Positions 14,809 to 27,718 of a stretch of 64,000 bases of DNA are shown piece after piece (the stretch's first letter is position 1; every line of letters begins with the position of its first letter). Source of the DNA: Auanema rhodensis (taxonomy: Eukaryota; Nematoda; Chromadorea; Rhabditida; Rhabditidae); assembly GCA_964057225.1 (NCBI GenBank), contig OZ059897.1, positions 13,330,001 to 13,394,000 of the forward strand, read 5' to 3'. The position numbers were made by a program, and so were the translations under genes. The notes beneath the pieces are model-generated. The model was given only the letters and a program-made list of their open reading frames with translations. It made no database searches and was not told the origin of the DNA.

Positions 14809-16438
14809 GGTAAGGGTAAGATATTCAACAGACAACAAGGTAGTAGAATCATATGGAACATTGAATGAGAGAGTGCAAGATGATATCCGTGGATAATTGG
14901 TGAAGCAAAGAGAAATGTGAGAAGTTACTATAGATATGTCTATGTATATTCAAATTATAAATAGATTCTAAAAAGATATTCGAACGAAAGATACACAATC
15001 ATAATAAGAATAGGAGATTTGATTTTTAGATGATGAGTAAAGCAGTATTTGATGAATATTTGAAAACGATTGGAATGAATTTTAGCTAAAAAAAAAGTTG
15101 GTTTGATCAAAAATTATGTGGAGAATATTATAGATCACAGATCGCATTTAGAACTGTAAACATATTGTGAAGTTAATCGAACCAAATCCTATAATGTCCT
15201 TAAGATAGTTAGTTAGTTATACGCTATTTGTTAATTGGACCATAATATTATATAAGAAATAAAATGTTTGAAACATTAAATTATAAAAAAAAAATAATTT
15301 TTAAAAGCTTATGAGTACAACTTTTCGTTTTTTATTTTCTAACTTGAACTATTAGCAGATTTTTAAAGAAACATCATATAATTATGAATATATAAAATAA
15401 GTAAAACAATTAGGTACAAGGACATGTGACTCATCCAATAACACCAAAAACTTAAATTGAAATGCTATTCAAAAGAAATTTTAATTTGAAAACAGAAATA
15501 ATAACTTAAATCGTGCTATCATAGATCAAACATGAAACAAAATAAAAATAATATTGTAAATAGTCAATTAGATAAGAAAAATAAGATTTTTTTTTTTGAA
15601 AATGAAAACTGTCAAAGAATATTCCAAAGAGGTGTTAGTTTAACATGAATTTTAAAAATGAATAAGAAAGATTATTATAAATTTCATATTTAAAGTCATG
15701 AGAGTGATGCTTCTGTTCTGATTTCCTTGAAAATTAGTCTAGGAAGTAATACAGTATGAATTGAATAGTGAATAATTATTTCTAATTAATTGAAATAAAT
15801 TGAAATAAAATAAGGAGAATATTCACGATAGATCTCATGTGACATGATTTTCAACTATTTCTATAAGCTAGCTTTATTATTTTAAAAATAGAATAATAAG
15901 AAAGTAGAAAGAAAAATATAAAAGTAAGAGAAAACAAAATAAAGCAAGTCATCTTTATAGACAATTAAATATATTGGTTTCATATTATATTTAAATAATA
16001 AGAATAGCATTTACATATATATATATAGCTACATATACATCTACATATAAATGTATATGTAATTATGTCTATTGAAAAACATCAGAAAATATAATATTAG
16101 AAGAATGGTAAAATATGTAATAGAACTTCAGGAAGGATGATGACGAGAGAGAAAAGTTGAAAGAACTTTCTGCTGTTTCACAGACTAACTTCTCTTTTGC
16201 CTGCCTTCAAAACAAAAGTCAAGCGACTATATTATAATCTGATATAAATCTTTCAAGACTCTCATCATTATAAAAAAATATATATACATATCTATATATG
16301 TGTGTGTATATGTATGTATATCATATATAAATAAATAAGTAAAATATAATAATTTTTAATTAAATATTAGTTATATAGTAAAGTTTATATTAAAATATAA
16401 AGCATATTGTGAGAAAAAAAAATAAATGTTTATCATAC

Positions 16439-16495
16439 CTCTGGATGTAGCATATATTTTTTATGCATATATGTGTGCAGCTGATACGAACTCAT
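16439..16495 (-). other. Possible first coding exon of an unidentified minus-strand gene
   Basis: A 19-codon open stretch starting ATG at 16495 (MSSYQLHTYM...) ends CCAGAG at a good donor, GTATGATAA. An acceptor-like CTCTCAG lies 65 nt upstream of the ATG, a plausible trans-splice site with a short 5' UTR. The frame stays open for another 19 codons upstream of the ATG, so an internal exon starting after CCAACAG is also possible. The peptide matches no family I recognise, and no convincing next exon is seen; the frame at 13074-13244 is one weak candidate. Confidence 0.3.
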
Positions 16496-18027
16496 CTCAA
16501 ATATTCTTTCGAAAATTTTGCTGAACTCTGCTGTTGGTAAGGTGGAAAGATATCAGAACCCTGAGAGTATAAACAATAATAATAAGTTAAATAACCTTTA
16601 TAAGAAAAAGAAAAAAGTTGAAAAAAATAAATGAAATATGCAGCATTTTTTAATCTCAGGATTTGTTATGAATCAAGATTCTCATAGCTCATGAGAAATC
16701 ATTTATAGTCTAGAAAAACATATGAGATGTTCTTTATCTGCTCTTAAAATTGTTTGTCTAAGTATAGTTATCAAACATCTTTAATATCATTTCATAATAT
16801 AAGCATTTTCAAATAGAAATCATCTTAAGAACCAGAAATAAGTATGAGACATACATGTACATACATATATTACTTAAAGAGAAGAGACATCCTTGTGAAA
16901 TTCAGACAAATATTTCAGGGAATCCTCTTATATGAATTTTCAAATTTTTAGGAAATCTATATTTTGGAAATAATCCCAAAAAAAGAATAATCAATATAAA
17001 TTTTATGATAATTTGATTATACAACTATAATCATTAATGAATATATTTTCAAATATTATGATGTTTTAAATGAAAAAAATTCACATAATGTTTTTCTTGA
17101 ATGAGAAACAGAAATTTTATAAAAATAAACGGAAGATGATCATGCATGTGCTTGCACTACTTAACAACTTAAAGCATGAAAATAAATTTGAAATTGAAAA
17201 AAGTTGAATAAAATCTTTAAAAACACTTAGATGAATAGATATGTATGTTGAACGCATGTACACATTCATTTATATTACTCAATTTGAAAGAAAATGAAGG
17301 GAAAAAGAATGAAAAGAAATTTTCGGAAAATCTATGAAAAATCACAAAAAATATTCTAAAAACAAAAGACTGCTGTAAATACTAGGCAAAGAAAAATATA
17401 CTGAAAATTGGTTCAGGTTTTTTTTCCATCAATTTCACGTGATTTTCAAAAATTCGAGGAATTACCACACATTGAGATACTTATATATTCTTTTAATGTG
17501 ATATTATTTATTATTATGAGAGTTATATATTGATATTAAGAAGTATCTAGTTCAATATTTAAAAACCATTTTCATCTTGCATTCTTCATTCTTAAGACTA
17601 TTAATGTAAAATAAAAATTATAAGTGAATACATATATATAGATATAGATATATATGATTTATTTATATTTTAATATTGAATAATCTACCCATATGAGCAG
17701 TGTTGAGATTTGTGATAACACATCAACATATTTTGCAAAAAAAAAATCAATTTCCTTCAGGAAAAAGAGTTAAACTAAAGTCAGAGAAGCCATTTCATGA
17801 AAATACATGAATACAAAAAGAGATATCAAAAAAAAGTGAAGAACAATTGACTTTTTCAATGAAAAAAATATATATGAAAAAGGAAGAGAACAGATGTTAA
17901 TAAAATAAGTCTAAACATTACCGGATTTTGCAAAAAAATATATATTAAATTAGTTGTTTTAAATTAATACAAATGCTCTTAAAGCTAATATAGACTATAG
18001 TAGAGTAAATTATTAAAAATAAAACAA

Positions 18028-21000
18028 TTAAAATATATAAATAGAAAATAAAATAACAGACAGAGCTGTGAGCCAAGTCAAGTTTGCTGTTGCAGTTTTC
18101 GAATCATCCACATTCGAGCCTGACCACTGAACGCGATGCTTGATGAGCTCTTGTTCTTCATTTGTAATTCTAGAAAAAAATGTTAAAACTCCAATAAATT
18201 CATTTAAACAGGGAAATTCATACCCCGAGTGTGCTGAATCTGTGTCGAATTGTTTAGATTCTGTCTGTTCAGGAATATTTTCTGGCACTTGTTCAGGTAA
18301 AATGACATTTGGCTGTGGCTGAATCTGCAAACAAACCAGTTAATCCGTGAATTCCTTTGTTTAGTAATTGAAAACGAAAGCCATAAAAGTGGTTAAGGTT
18401 GTGACTCACCTTTGGAGCAATTGGTACTTGTTGTAATGATTCTTGGAATCTGCAAAAATGAAAGAAATTAGTTTCAAATATTCTTTAGCAAAAGAGAATT
18501 TACCCATTATTCTGTGCTTGAGCTAATAATGAAGCTTTATTACACATATCACCTTTACATAGGCAATAATTGATCATTCCATCTTCAGTTGTAGCACAAC
18601 CATCTTCATATGGTTGTCCACTAGGTCCAACCATTTTAAATTCTTCTTTCGATACACATCGTTTCTCAATCATGAATCCTAAAATATATCATAACATATA
18701 TGAAAGAAAGATCATTCAACTGTTAAACTATATGCTAAAACTATGCTATTTTCTTTATTTTTATTCATTTTTTACTCAACAAACACATTCAAAAAACTAA
18801 TAGAAATTCAAACTTTTTCAACAAAAAAAATGTTTTAGTTTGTATTATATGACCTATAGTCTCAGATACTGTAATCTGGAGGAAATGAGAAGAGAGAGTG
18901 ATACGAAAATATTTTGTATTTGTATTTCCAATTTAAAGTTCAAAAATACTAATTAATATGCAAAATAATTAATATTTATATAATAAAAGTATAAAATATA
19001 AATGATGTTTGCTTGAATAATTTTAATTTTAAACAGAAAATGAACTTACCACTTCCCACCTGTGTCTGCTTTGTCAAACACATTGATAATCCATCAACCT
19101 CCATCTGAGGACAATCCATAACAGTCACTTGAGTACAATCAGCTGCTGGATCAGCTAAATCAGCTTGACTGCATGCTGCACATCGTGATAAAACCTATAA
19201 CATAATATATTAATATATTAACTGAAATTATATTTAGTATATATGAATTTACAGCTTGTGGCTTATTAACAACGACTGGAACAATTGGCTGATGTAGATC
19301 ACTGATTGGAGAAATTTCAGGGGCATTTTCTAATTTCTGAAAATACATTATTAAGGACAATCCAGTATTTTAATAGTATGTGTGATGTTTTAAAAGAAAG
19401 TAAAACACTAAAATCTCTTGTTTGCCTCAATTTTCACAATAATTATGGTGTAGAATACATGTATATCTGGGTCAGGCAGTGTAAAACTAACTAAATGACC
19501 AATACGGTCTTGTGTGATTATTGATATACATACATATGGCCCTTTTCTATTTCATTGTCTTGGACAGAACTTTCTTTTTCTAATTATTAATTGGCAAACC
19601 TTAAGTGTATCTTCAGCTAAACGATCAATTTCAACGGTATTCACTCTAGGATCTCGGAATTTCGTTTGAATGCTTGGTGTTTCAACCACTTCTGATGGAG
19701 GATGAACAGGAAGTTCTGGAGCAGCCAAATGTGGGAAAGGACCTTAAATGCCAAATATTATGAAAAACATGTTTGAATTTGAAATGAATACCAGATGGAT
19801 GGATGTGTGGAGCAACAAATGCTGGAACCTTAGGTTCTTCCGGAATAGGGGGTTGATTAAATGAATTTATCTGAAAACAAACAAAGAGCATTAAACAAGA
19901 ATTACTTTTTATTTTGTTTTAAATTAGAAAGAAAGTGAATAATAATTTATATTGACCTTGACCGTTATCAAGCTCAACCGTTCAATGTTCACAATATAAT
20001 TATACATTCGACCTCAGAACCTACATATTATAATATGTAGTATGTATGAACGTATATTGAACTCTCGATTTCAATTAAAATTTTCCGAATTCAAGAACAT
20101 TTCTTCTTCCTCAATTACTTATGACTTTCTTTGTATTAAAATAGTTAACGAAATTCATTCATATATAGACATATGTATCTTCTTTATATATTTTGAATTA
20201 TGCTAAGCAAAGTATAAATGTCTCTGTATGGTGGACTTAATCACCACCTGAGGTTTGTGTACGACCTTCTGTATTAAGAGAGAACAGTGGAGGATCAAAC
20301 TGACCCCAATCAGTTCAATCTGCTCTAGCGGTCCAGGAGGCTTTTCCGTCCAAAGAAGAGGATTAGCCAGTAAATTTCTAGAAGTGAATTGGCCTTCTTT
20401 CAATTTTTCAGAATATATCTCACTAATTCTCTATGAACTCATATTAAGAACAAACTGCAAAATGCGCGCATGGATTATGAAATTCTATTGTAATCTTCAT
20501 TTTTTGTTTTCTTTATGTCACAAAGAATTTGGGTAAACCATCTTTCTATTCTGTTTTTCAAAAGAATTTTTCAATTTTGTTTTTGAATGAAAAAAAGAAG
20601 AAACTTAACCTGAGAAATGTAAGATGCTTTGTTACAATCATTTGTTGTACAGGTACAAAATTTTTCGTTTCCCTAGAATTAAAATCAGAAATTAAAAATT
20701 TTTTCGTATTTTCTGTAATCACTTGAGATCCGACACCACAATAGTTCTCAGATACATTGTCTCCAAACATGGCTTTCACCACTTCATGAGAAGCGCACAT
20801 CTTTTCTATTGCAAATTGGCCTGCAAACGTTAATTTCAAAATTCAACTATTCTTTCTATTCTACCTGATGCTACAGTTATAACCCGAGTGAAACATAAGT
20901 TATCCTGTGGATTGCAGTTGATTGGAATGGCTCCTGCGCAATCTGCTGATTCAGAAGAAAGCCCTCGCTCTCCACATTGCATACAGCGTAATGATGATGT

Positions 21001-23717
21001 TGGCGGAGGAGCTTAATAGAAAATTTTTTTGTTCATTCATTTGAAAACTAATGAAAAATACCTTCAGTTGTCAATGGACTTACGGGGATAACTGGTTCTT
21101 GTCCGACTGTCCCAACAAAGCCACTTTGGCTTACAGCTGGTCCTCTGGGCATTAGGAACATTCCATCAATTCGGCTAGGTACCTCTGAAGTGAATAGGTA
21201 ATTAAAAATTATTTAAATGAGTCATTAAAAATTTCCATAAATCGAATATGGTTGCTTACCTGGACGTGCTTCTGTCCTTGTTGGTAGTTGCTGTCTTCTA
21301 ACTTCACGAACTTCATCTGCTGGTAAAGGTGGACGTGTTGGAGCAAACTAAAACACTTTGAGTTATTCATTTCGATGCATTCATTACATACTCTGGGATC
21401 ATTAACAGGTACTATTGCAGGGGGAGTTAGTTGAGGAGCAGCAAATTGAGCATTGTTTGAACGCATATTATTCTATAGAAACAAACAAAAAATATAAAAA
21501 AAACTTCAGAAACATACTGCATTTGGAACAATTAATGGAGCATTTCCTTGTGGAACTGCAGGTGTTTCACGAGCTGGAAGTGTTTCTGCATCTCCAAATA
21601 GTTCGGGATGTTTCTGAAAAATTGATAGAATATATTATGAAATTGAAAATTATCTGGAAACACCTCTTCAAAGTTCATGAACTGATCAGCAATGGGGCTT
21701 TGGTTACACATTGATTTTCTACATACACAATAAGCAACCTGAATTTTTAAAATAACAATATTAAAATAAAGAAAATGATACCTCTTCATTGTTAACATCA
21801 ACTAAATCACATTCTTCATCTAATGGATATCCTTTATCAGGAAATTTTTCATAATGATCAGTTTCAGTTATACATTCTTTAGTTATAGTATATGTTCCTA
21901 AAATATTTTTAAATTATAATTTATATTTCAAATATTTTTTTATTATTATCTAATGTGTGAAGAAAAATACTTCAATTAAACACTCGGAATTAATTTCTGG
22001 AATATTGTCTGTTTTTTCTTGTAATTCAGGTCAATAGAGCTGCTAATTCATGTTTGAGTACAAGATTCTTAACCCTGACCTTCAGCGGATTTTTAAATAT
22101 AAAATGAACTTCTGATCAATGAAATGAAAGAAGATGCGAATCAAAAAAAAGAAAAAAAACTTTTGTGTTGATTATATATCGTCGAGATGGTTAATCTGAC
22201 TTTAATTGTGCTATTAAAGAGAAATTGTTAGTGAGAAAGAAAGATTTTGATGAGAAAAATGTAAATATGACCTCATTACTATCAGTAGTAGATGTTTCCA
22301 ATTGTTGAAATAATAAAGTCTGTTTGAAAACTAACCATTTTTTGCTCGTTCTCTGGTTGTTCGACAATAAACACGATCATCTGGGAATCTTGATGCATAT
22401 CCAGAGCAGTCGTATTGAAATTGAGATTGACACTCTCCGAATTCATCCAAATCACCAGTTGCACATACATAGCATGACAAGGAAGATGCTAAACAAGAAC
22501 AAGTTAAACCATTTTTTGTATATTTTATTGATGTTATTTGACAAATAACCGTATAGTTTGAGAGAAAATGTGAAATTTTTCCTATTATTATGAAGTAATA
22601 GAAGTTAATCTTAAATTATTACAGTAAAGGGTTTTAAACGCTTTTTTTGTTGAAATATAGAGAAGTTTTATAGAATACAATTCTTTTATTGTGGATGTAA
22701 CTCAAAAGAAATAGCCAATTAAACGACGTTCAGTCACTTAAATCGTTTTTCTAGGGTAAAGGTCATATACCTAATAGAAAATAGATAGGTACATGCTCCT
22801 TTTCTAATCATATTGACCTTTTAACTAAGGCTAAAAAGAGTTTCAGAGATGATTGTGAGAAGAAAAAGTACATTTGAACAGAAGTTTTTTTCGTTTTCGT
22901 CTTCAATTTGTTTAATTACCTTCTTCTTAATATTCTTATATACTGTTCGAATTGTAGGTAATAGTTAACAATTAACTATTTGACTGACCGAATTGAATTT
23001 TTGATTGCCAGTTCAGAACTTCTGACTCATTCATTCAACCGTATTAGGGCATTCACAGCTAATCCGTTGTAGGATTAAAGTGAAGATAGTCAAAATTCTG
23101 GTGGATCATAACTGATCCGGATAGGTTTGTAACCATTGAACTGACCAACCACAACATTGTTAACAATATGGTTGAAAGACGATGTTCGTTTAGATTTCGG
23201 AACTTAACGACGACGATGACAAATCCTGAGAAGGATGGTAAGACTCATGATGAACAAACTATTTCGTGTCATATTTCTACAAATCTCGCAGTTGCAATAT
23301 ATCCGATTCAGCTAGGGAAATGTGTAATTTCCTTCATACTGGAGCATACATTCATGAAAATTGTTTGCCGTCCTGGGATTACGGTCGTCATGCTAGTCTG
23401 CGTATTGAGGACAGGATGTCGTCAACTTCAGCACATCAGCCTCATTAACCATATGATTGAACATGCATAAGATTTCAGAGATGATATATAAGGTAAAGAT
23501 AAAGCTTAAAAAAGATTGTATATCTTAGCTGTTTTATAGGGAATAAACGAAAAAAAAAACAAGATTGGAGGAAAGGAGAAATAGTGAAATAGTGAAAAGG
23601 ATTCAGAATATATTCTTTGCATCTCTATTCGACAAAATCAAATACAATTTTCTCTAAATTACCTGAATTTGGAAGTAAAAGAATTATTGTGCTCCATAGT
23701 ACTGGTAATATTTTCAT
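18028..23717 (-). CDS. Secreted protein with three Ly6/uPAR domains, GPI-anchor type
   Basis: Complete 667-aa protein in 19 exons (minus: 23717-23663, 22488-22336, 21897-21782, 21738-21664, 21613-21518, 21472-21392, 21347-21260, 21184-21062, 21011-20865, 20820-20723, 20672-20610, 19870-19792, 19742-19600, 19336-19253, 19194-19050, 18678-18504, 18449-18410, 18324-18224, 18169-18028), all in phase. Signal peptide at 1-19 (MKILPVLWSTIILLL). Three cysteine-rich domains at about 24-120, 272-358 and 472-562 each open C-x2-C and close with a C-x-C...C-N signature (CVCRKSMCNQ, CTCTTNDCNK, CLCKGDMCNK); each has ten cysteines, as expected of three-finger folds. Proline-rich linkers of about 150 and 115 residues separate them. 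The C-terminus has an SGSN-type small-residue stretch, a spacer and a hydrophobic tail ending IFSIYIF-like at the stop, typical of GPI attachment. Likely a cell-surface or extracellular modulator; the partner is unknown. Two introns lie at matching positions in the repeats, indicating internal duplication. Confidence 0.92.
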
Positions 23718-25148
23718 CGTGTGAAGTTTTGACAATTGAGTTAATTGATTCAAATAAGAAAAAGCTTGAAATCCAGAAATTGAAACTAGAATTGTTATTA
23801 AATAAGAAAAATAAATAAACAAACAAAAAAATAAGCTAAGAATAACACTTCATAAACAAGAATATTATAGATGTAACTAGAGAATAGGAATCAGAAATAT
23901 GTTTGAGAAGACCTGCTCACTGTAATAATCACTTCATGTAATCACATCATGATAATGCATCAGAAGATACAGAGCTCTTACTCTAGCCAGAGGGGTCATT
24001 TCATTGATGTCGGTGGAAGTTTGAGGGATCAGAAGGGGCGGAGACCTGGGGGCCTGACCCCTCCTCAATTGACGATCCGAAATCTGTCTACCTATATTTC
24101 AGCGTGTTCCTCCTCTCTATCTCAGTCGCGCTGGTCACTTGTCTCTCCATCGCGTTTTGGTCATGTATCCTGCTAATTCATACTTACCATCCTCTCTCTC
24201 AATCTCTTTTAATCTTCCATTCTCTCAATTACACTACTTCGAACTGTTGCTTTCCCCCGTTTTCGCACTTTCCCCTATTTTCCTCTCTATCTCTCTCCAT
24301 TCCTCTCTCTCTTTCGTTTAGAATTCTCCTTCAATACAAAGAACTGAAGAAACCAGAAAATGAATTGCTACTCTCCTCTGAATGACCAGACAACGGCTGG
24401 CTTCATAAGCCGCTTCAGAACTTATATACGTGGAAACTCTGAATATATAGAGAATACCAATAGTTCGGAACATCAATCCAAAAAGAAAGAGAGAAGGCAA
24501 TGAGAGGTTCTTTTTCTTTCTGATGGTTACGCTCTAAGTGGAATACAGGCAAACGGCGCAATTGAAGTCTCAACGTCATTGACTTCTTGACTATATCCTG
24601 TAGCCGTCAGACGTCAAACGAAACGACAACCGTTGAAAAAGCATCAATAAGAGAAACCTTGTTCCTTTTAAACGCAATTCCGGATATTAAAATCTATAGT
24701 AAACGATAAAGGCATGACAAAAAAAGTCATAATGATTTGAAGTGGAACTGTCCGGTAAAGATGAGACATTTGCCATTTTTCTATCATCTATTATACACTT
24801 CACTGAATAATATGTCATAGCATTTAAGTAATATATATGTACAATGAATAGAAAATGTCTTATTCAGTAAATAGATAGATTATTCTAGAATTAAGCAGGA
24901 AGTAAAAGATGTATGATTCATTTGAATGAAATCATAATAATCACACAATCAACGTTTTTAAGAAACCTTTAAGAAGAAACAAAAATATTTATTTGATTTA
25001 ATATAATAATTTATAATAATTATATTGTTATATAATCTATAATATAATGAAAACTAACTTATTATTGAAGTATTAATAATATTTTTGGACTTTTTCTTCA
25101 AATTTTTCAAATAACTTACCAAATTTAGCCAATACAAGCATAGCTTTA

Positions 25149-25170
25149 ATATATATATATATATATATAT
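25149..25170. repeat. (TA)11 microsatellite
   Basis: Eleven TA units in the divergent spacer. Confidence 0.93.
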
Positions 25171-26299
25171 GTGTTAAAAAACGAAACCAAATAGTTTTCA
25201 TTCATATTTTTTTTTAGAAAGTCATTTGCTTTCTTCACTAATTTCATTTCAATTTTGCCCTATTTTACTTGTTTATATTAGTATCAACATGTTTATTTCC
25301 AGAGAATAAGAAAAATATTTTAAAGTGGAATCCTATGTCTTTTAAGTTTTCCGAAATAAATTGTAAAATTGTCTTCTAAGTCGAAATTTTGTTTTTTTAT
25401 ATTGAACCATGTCGTGCTGTCTGGCTGTTTGATAAAAGCTCTCTCAGATTTCAAGCGTATAGACAACTAAACGTTCAAACTCTAACCCGTCAGAGATACG
25501 GCGCAAAGAAACAACATCCCTGCCGGTCGCATGTTCTCGTTACGACTTTTGTCATCATTTGATGCGCTGATGATGAGTAAGCGACCGGGCGGACAGAGTT
25601 TTTATGCTGATCGGTCCCTACTGAGGGCGTCTTAAAAAATAAAAAATTTTGAATAACTGTGTGTTTTATAGGATATCGGTGTTTATCGGTTTGTATGTGC
25701 AAGAAGGATGGCTATGGGAGTTATAAAGTAGAAAATTCTTTTTTTTTTGAGTTAATTTATACTGAATATGAAATAATGTCTTGAAATTCAAGGGAAAAAT
25801 ATAAAATCGCACAAAATTTATAACTGAAAAGCTTATCTAAAACGACCGAAAATCTTGACTTTAACGCTGTTATTAGTTTTGAATTGAACTCGTAGTATGC
25901 AATCAAAAAGCTATAGATTACTCAACTTTCTTGACTTTTAAATGGTTTTCTATTAAGCTCTTTGCCATTTTTAAAAGAGATATAGGCGGAGCTCAAGGCT
26001 AGCGTTGTATATATACTACTACATTCGTGTACTTTAATCGAAAGCCAAGAGTCCAAGATGACTTCTCTAAATATTTTGTGTTGAAATTTCTTATCTGATG
26101 TTGGCACTATGCTTTGTTGAAAACCGAAATAACTAAAATATTTTTCTCTTAACTATATGATTGTTATTTATTTATTTAATAAATCAAATTTTATATTTCC
26201 TTAATGTATGCTCATCATTTTGATTTGTTGAAGAAAAAAATTTGATAACTAAAATATAGAAGCAATATATAATAAAACATTCTGCTTTGTTTCTTTTTC

Positions 26300-26333
26300 T
26301 CCCTCTCTCTCTCTCTCTCCCTCCCTCTCTCTC
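26300..26333. repeat. (CT)n tract
   Basis: About 34 bp of CT repeat with a few CCC interruptions. The open frame across it (26287-26502) is a repeat artefact. Confidence 0.9.
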
Positions 26334-27326
26334 ACACTATGTTTTTTCTTTTATCTCTCCCTCGTTATTTGTTTCCGTGGTAGGAATATTCCAAGTTGCT
26401 CAGACACAAAAAAAACCTTTCAATAATATTATTTTTGAGATTTATCATAGTTATAACACAGAAACTGCATCAATGATTCTATATTTTCATCTAAAATCAT
26501 GATTGTGTTGAAAAAATTATTTTATTCAAATATCTTATACATTGTATATAGCGTTATTGAAACAGCTCCAATTACGAGTTTTTTGGTTCATATGAGCGCT
26601 TTATTTCAATTTTTATTTTTTTTTAATTACAAAGATACATATATTCATAAAGTCATATGATAACTATACATTGTTTGAATTGTTATTATACATCATCTTG
26701 ATTCAAATCTAACTATTCAATATACTCTTCTTGAATCCTGAGATTGAACAGCAGAATCTTGTGCCTTTAATTTCGAAACTCAATTAAGTTTTTGCATGCC
26801 ACGAGCTAATAATGAGCTGTTGAATTTAGAAATCCGAAAAAGGCATTTCATTTCGTGTGTTACATGGTTTTCATGATCAAATTCATTGTTGTATATGGCT
26901 GAAGACGTTTGTAGTTTCGAAATTCACATGCTCTTTCATACTTGTCTTCTTTTATTTCAAATACAATATATAGATTTTTCTTATTTTTCATTATAAAAAT
27001 GTTCTTTCTATCTCTTTTTCTCTTTTTTTGACCTATACTGTTAGTTTTATCAAATTATATAAGTTGTTTATGGATAAAAACAAAAGATTATGAGACGATA
27101 AAGAAGCTTCAAATGGATAACCAGCTCTTGGCAATTAGCCACGTTTGGTATCTCTTACTGCACCCTTCCTCCCTCCCGCTCTCCCTATCTTTAGAAAAAA
27201 TTTTTTTTGTTGTATCTATCTCGTTCTCTGTGTACTCTCTTTATTTCAAATAAAATTTTTCTATTCTTTTCTCTCTATCAGTCTGTTGCCTCATTTTCTT
27301 ACATATACATAGTATATACATATACA

Positions 27327-27333
<7 letters not shown>

Positions 27334-27356
<23 letters not shown>
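27334..27356. repeat. (TA)n tract
   Basis: A short TA repeat followed by CACA-rich sequence, about 360 bp before the globin first exon. Confidence 0.9.
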
Positions 27357-27362
<6 letters not shown>

Positions 27363-27580
27363 CAGATATACACATGCACACATACACATGCCAATACATG
27401 GACACATTCATTTATTCAGGCTTGCAGCTAATTTTCTATTGTTCGAAGTGCATATTTTTCTGTTTCTTATTATTTTTTTAACTTTTTTTCTACTTATCAG
27501 AATGTTTCATCCGTCTGATTTCTTACTGAAATATAAAATTAATTTTTAATTGTTTTATTACAAATATACATATATAGATC

Positions 27581-27604
27581 CATCCATCCATCCATCCATC
27601 CATC
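27581..27604. repeat. (CATC)6 microsatellite
   Basis: Six perfect CATC units just upstream of the globin first exon. Confidence 0.95.
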
Positions 27605-27703
27605 TATATATCTGTCTATATATCTATCTATATACATATATAGTATATAATTTATTTATTTTCTTATATTCATTATTTAATTTGATGCACTTTCAACAAC
27701 ATC

Positions 27704-27712
27704 TTTTTTCAG
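27704..27712 (+). promoter_or_regulatory. Acceptor-like site before the distal globin first exon
   Basis: TTTTTTCAG followed six bases later by the ATG at 27719. It fits a spliced-leader trans-splice acceptor. Confidence 0.5.
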
Positions 27713-27718
27713 AAAAAA

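Larger units (their letters stand above)
5133..18027. other. 13-kb gene-poor spacer
   Basis: Very AT-rich sequence between two minus-strand genes with no complete gene that I can support. It holds microsatellites, a 24-bp perfect palindrome at 10163-10186, a 20-bp palindrome at 13439-13458, a less AT-rich patch at 13800-14010, and one plausible minus-strand first exon at 16439-16495. The stretch 5223-5400 is less AT-rich and lies just upstream of the GPCR start, so it probably includes that gene's promoter. The remaining open frames (for example 5564-6094, 8961-9161, 12701-12961, 14310-14591) follow base composition only. Confidence 0.6.
23718..27712. other. Divergent spacer between the Ly6 and globin genes
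   Basis: The two flanking genes point away from here, so both promoters should lie inside. A patch at 24000-24190 is strikingly GC-rich for this window and includes a GGGGCGGAG box. A second less AT-rich patch spans 25440-25640. The rest is low-complexity, with no supported exon. Short frames at 23949-24385 and 25490-25702 lie in these patches but have no splice context. Confidence 0.55.

Noticed and set aside
23168-23470. Nested plus-strand gene inside the Ly6 intron
   Set aside because: The 100-aa frame has no homology I recognise and no splice or poly(A) context; kept only as a compositional finding.
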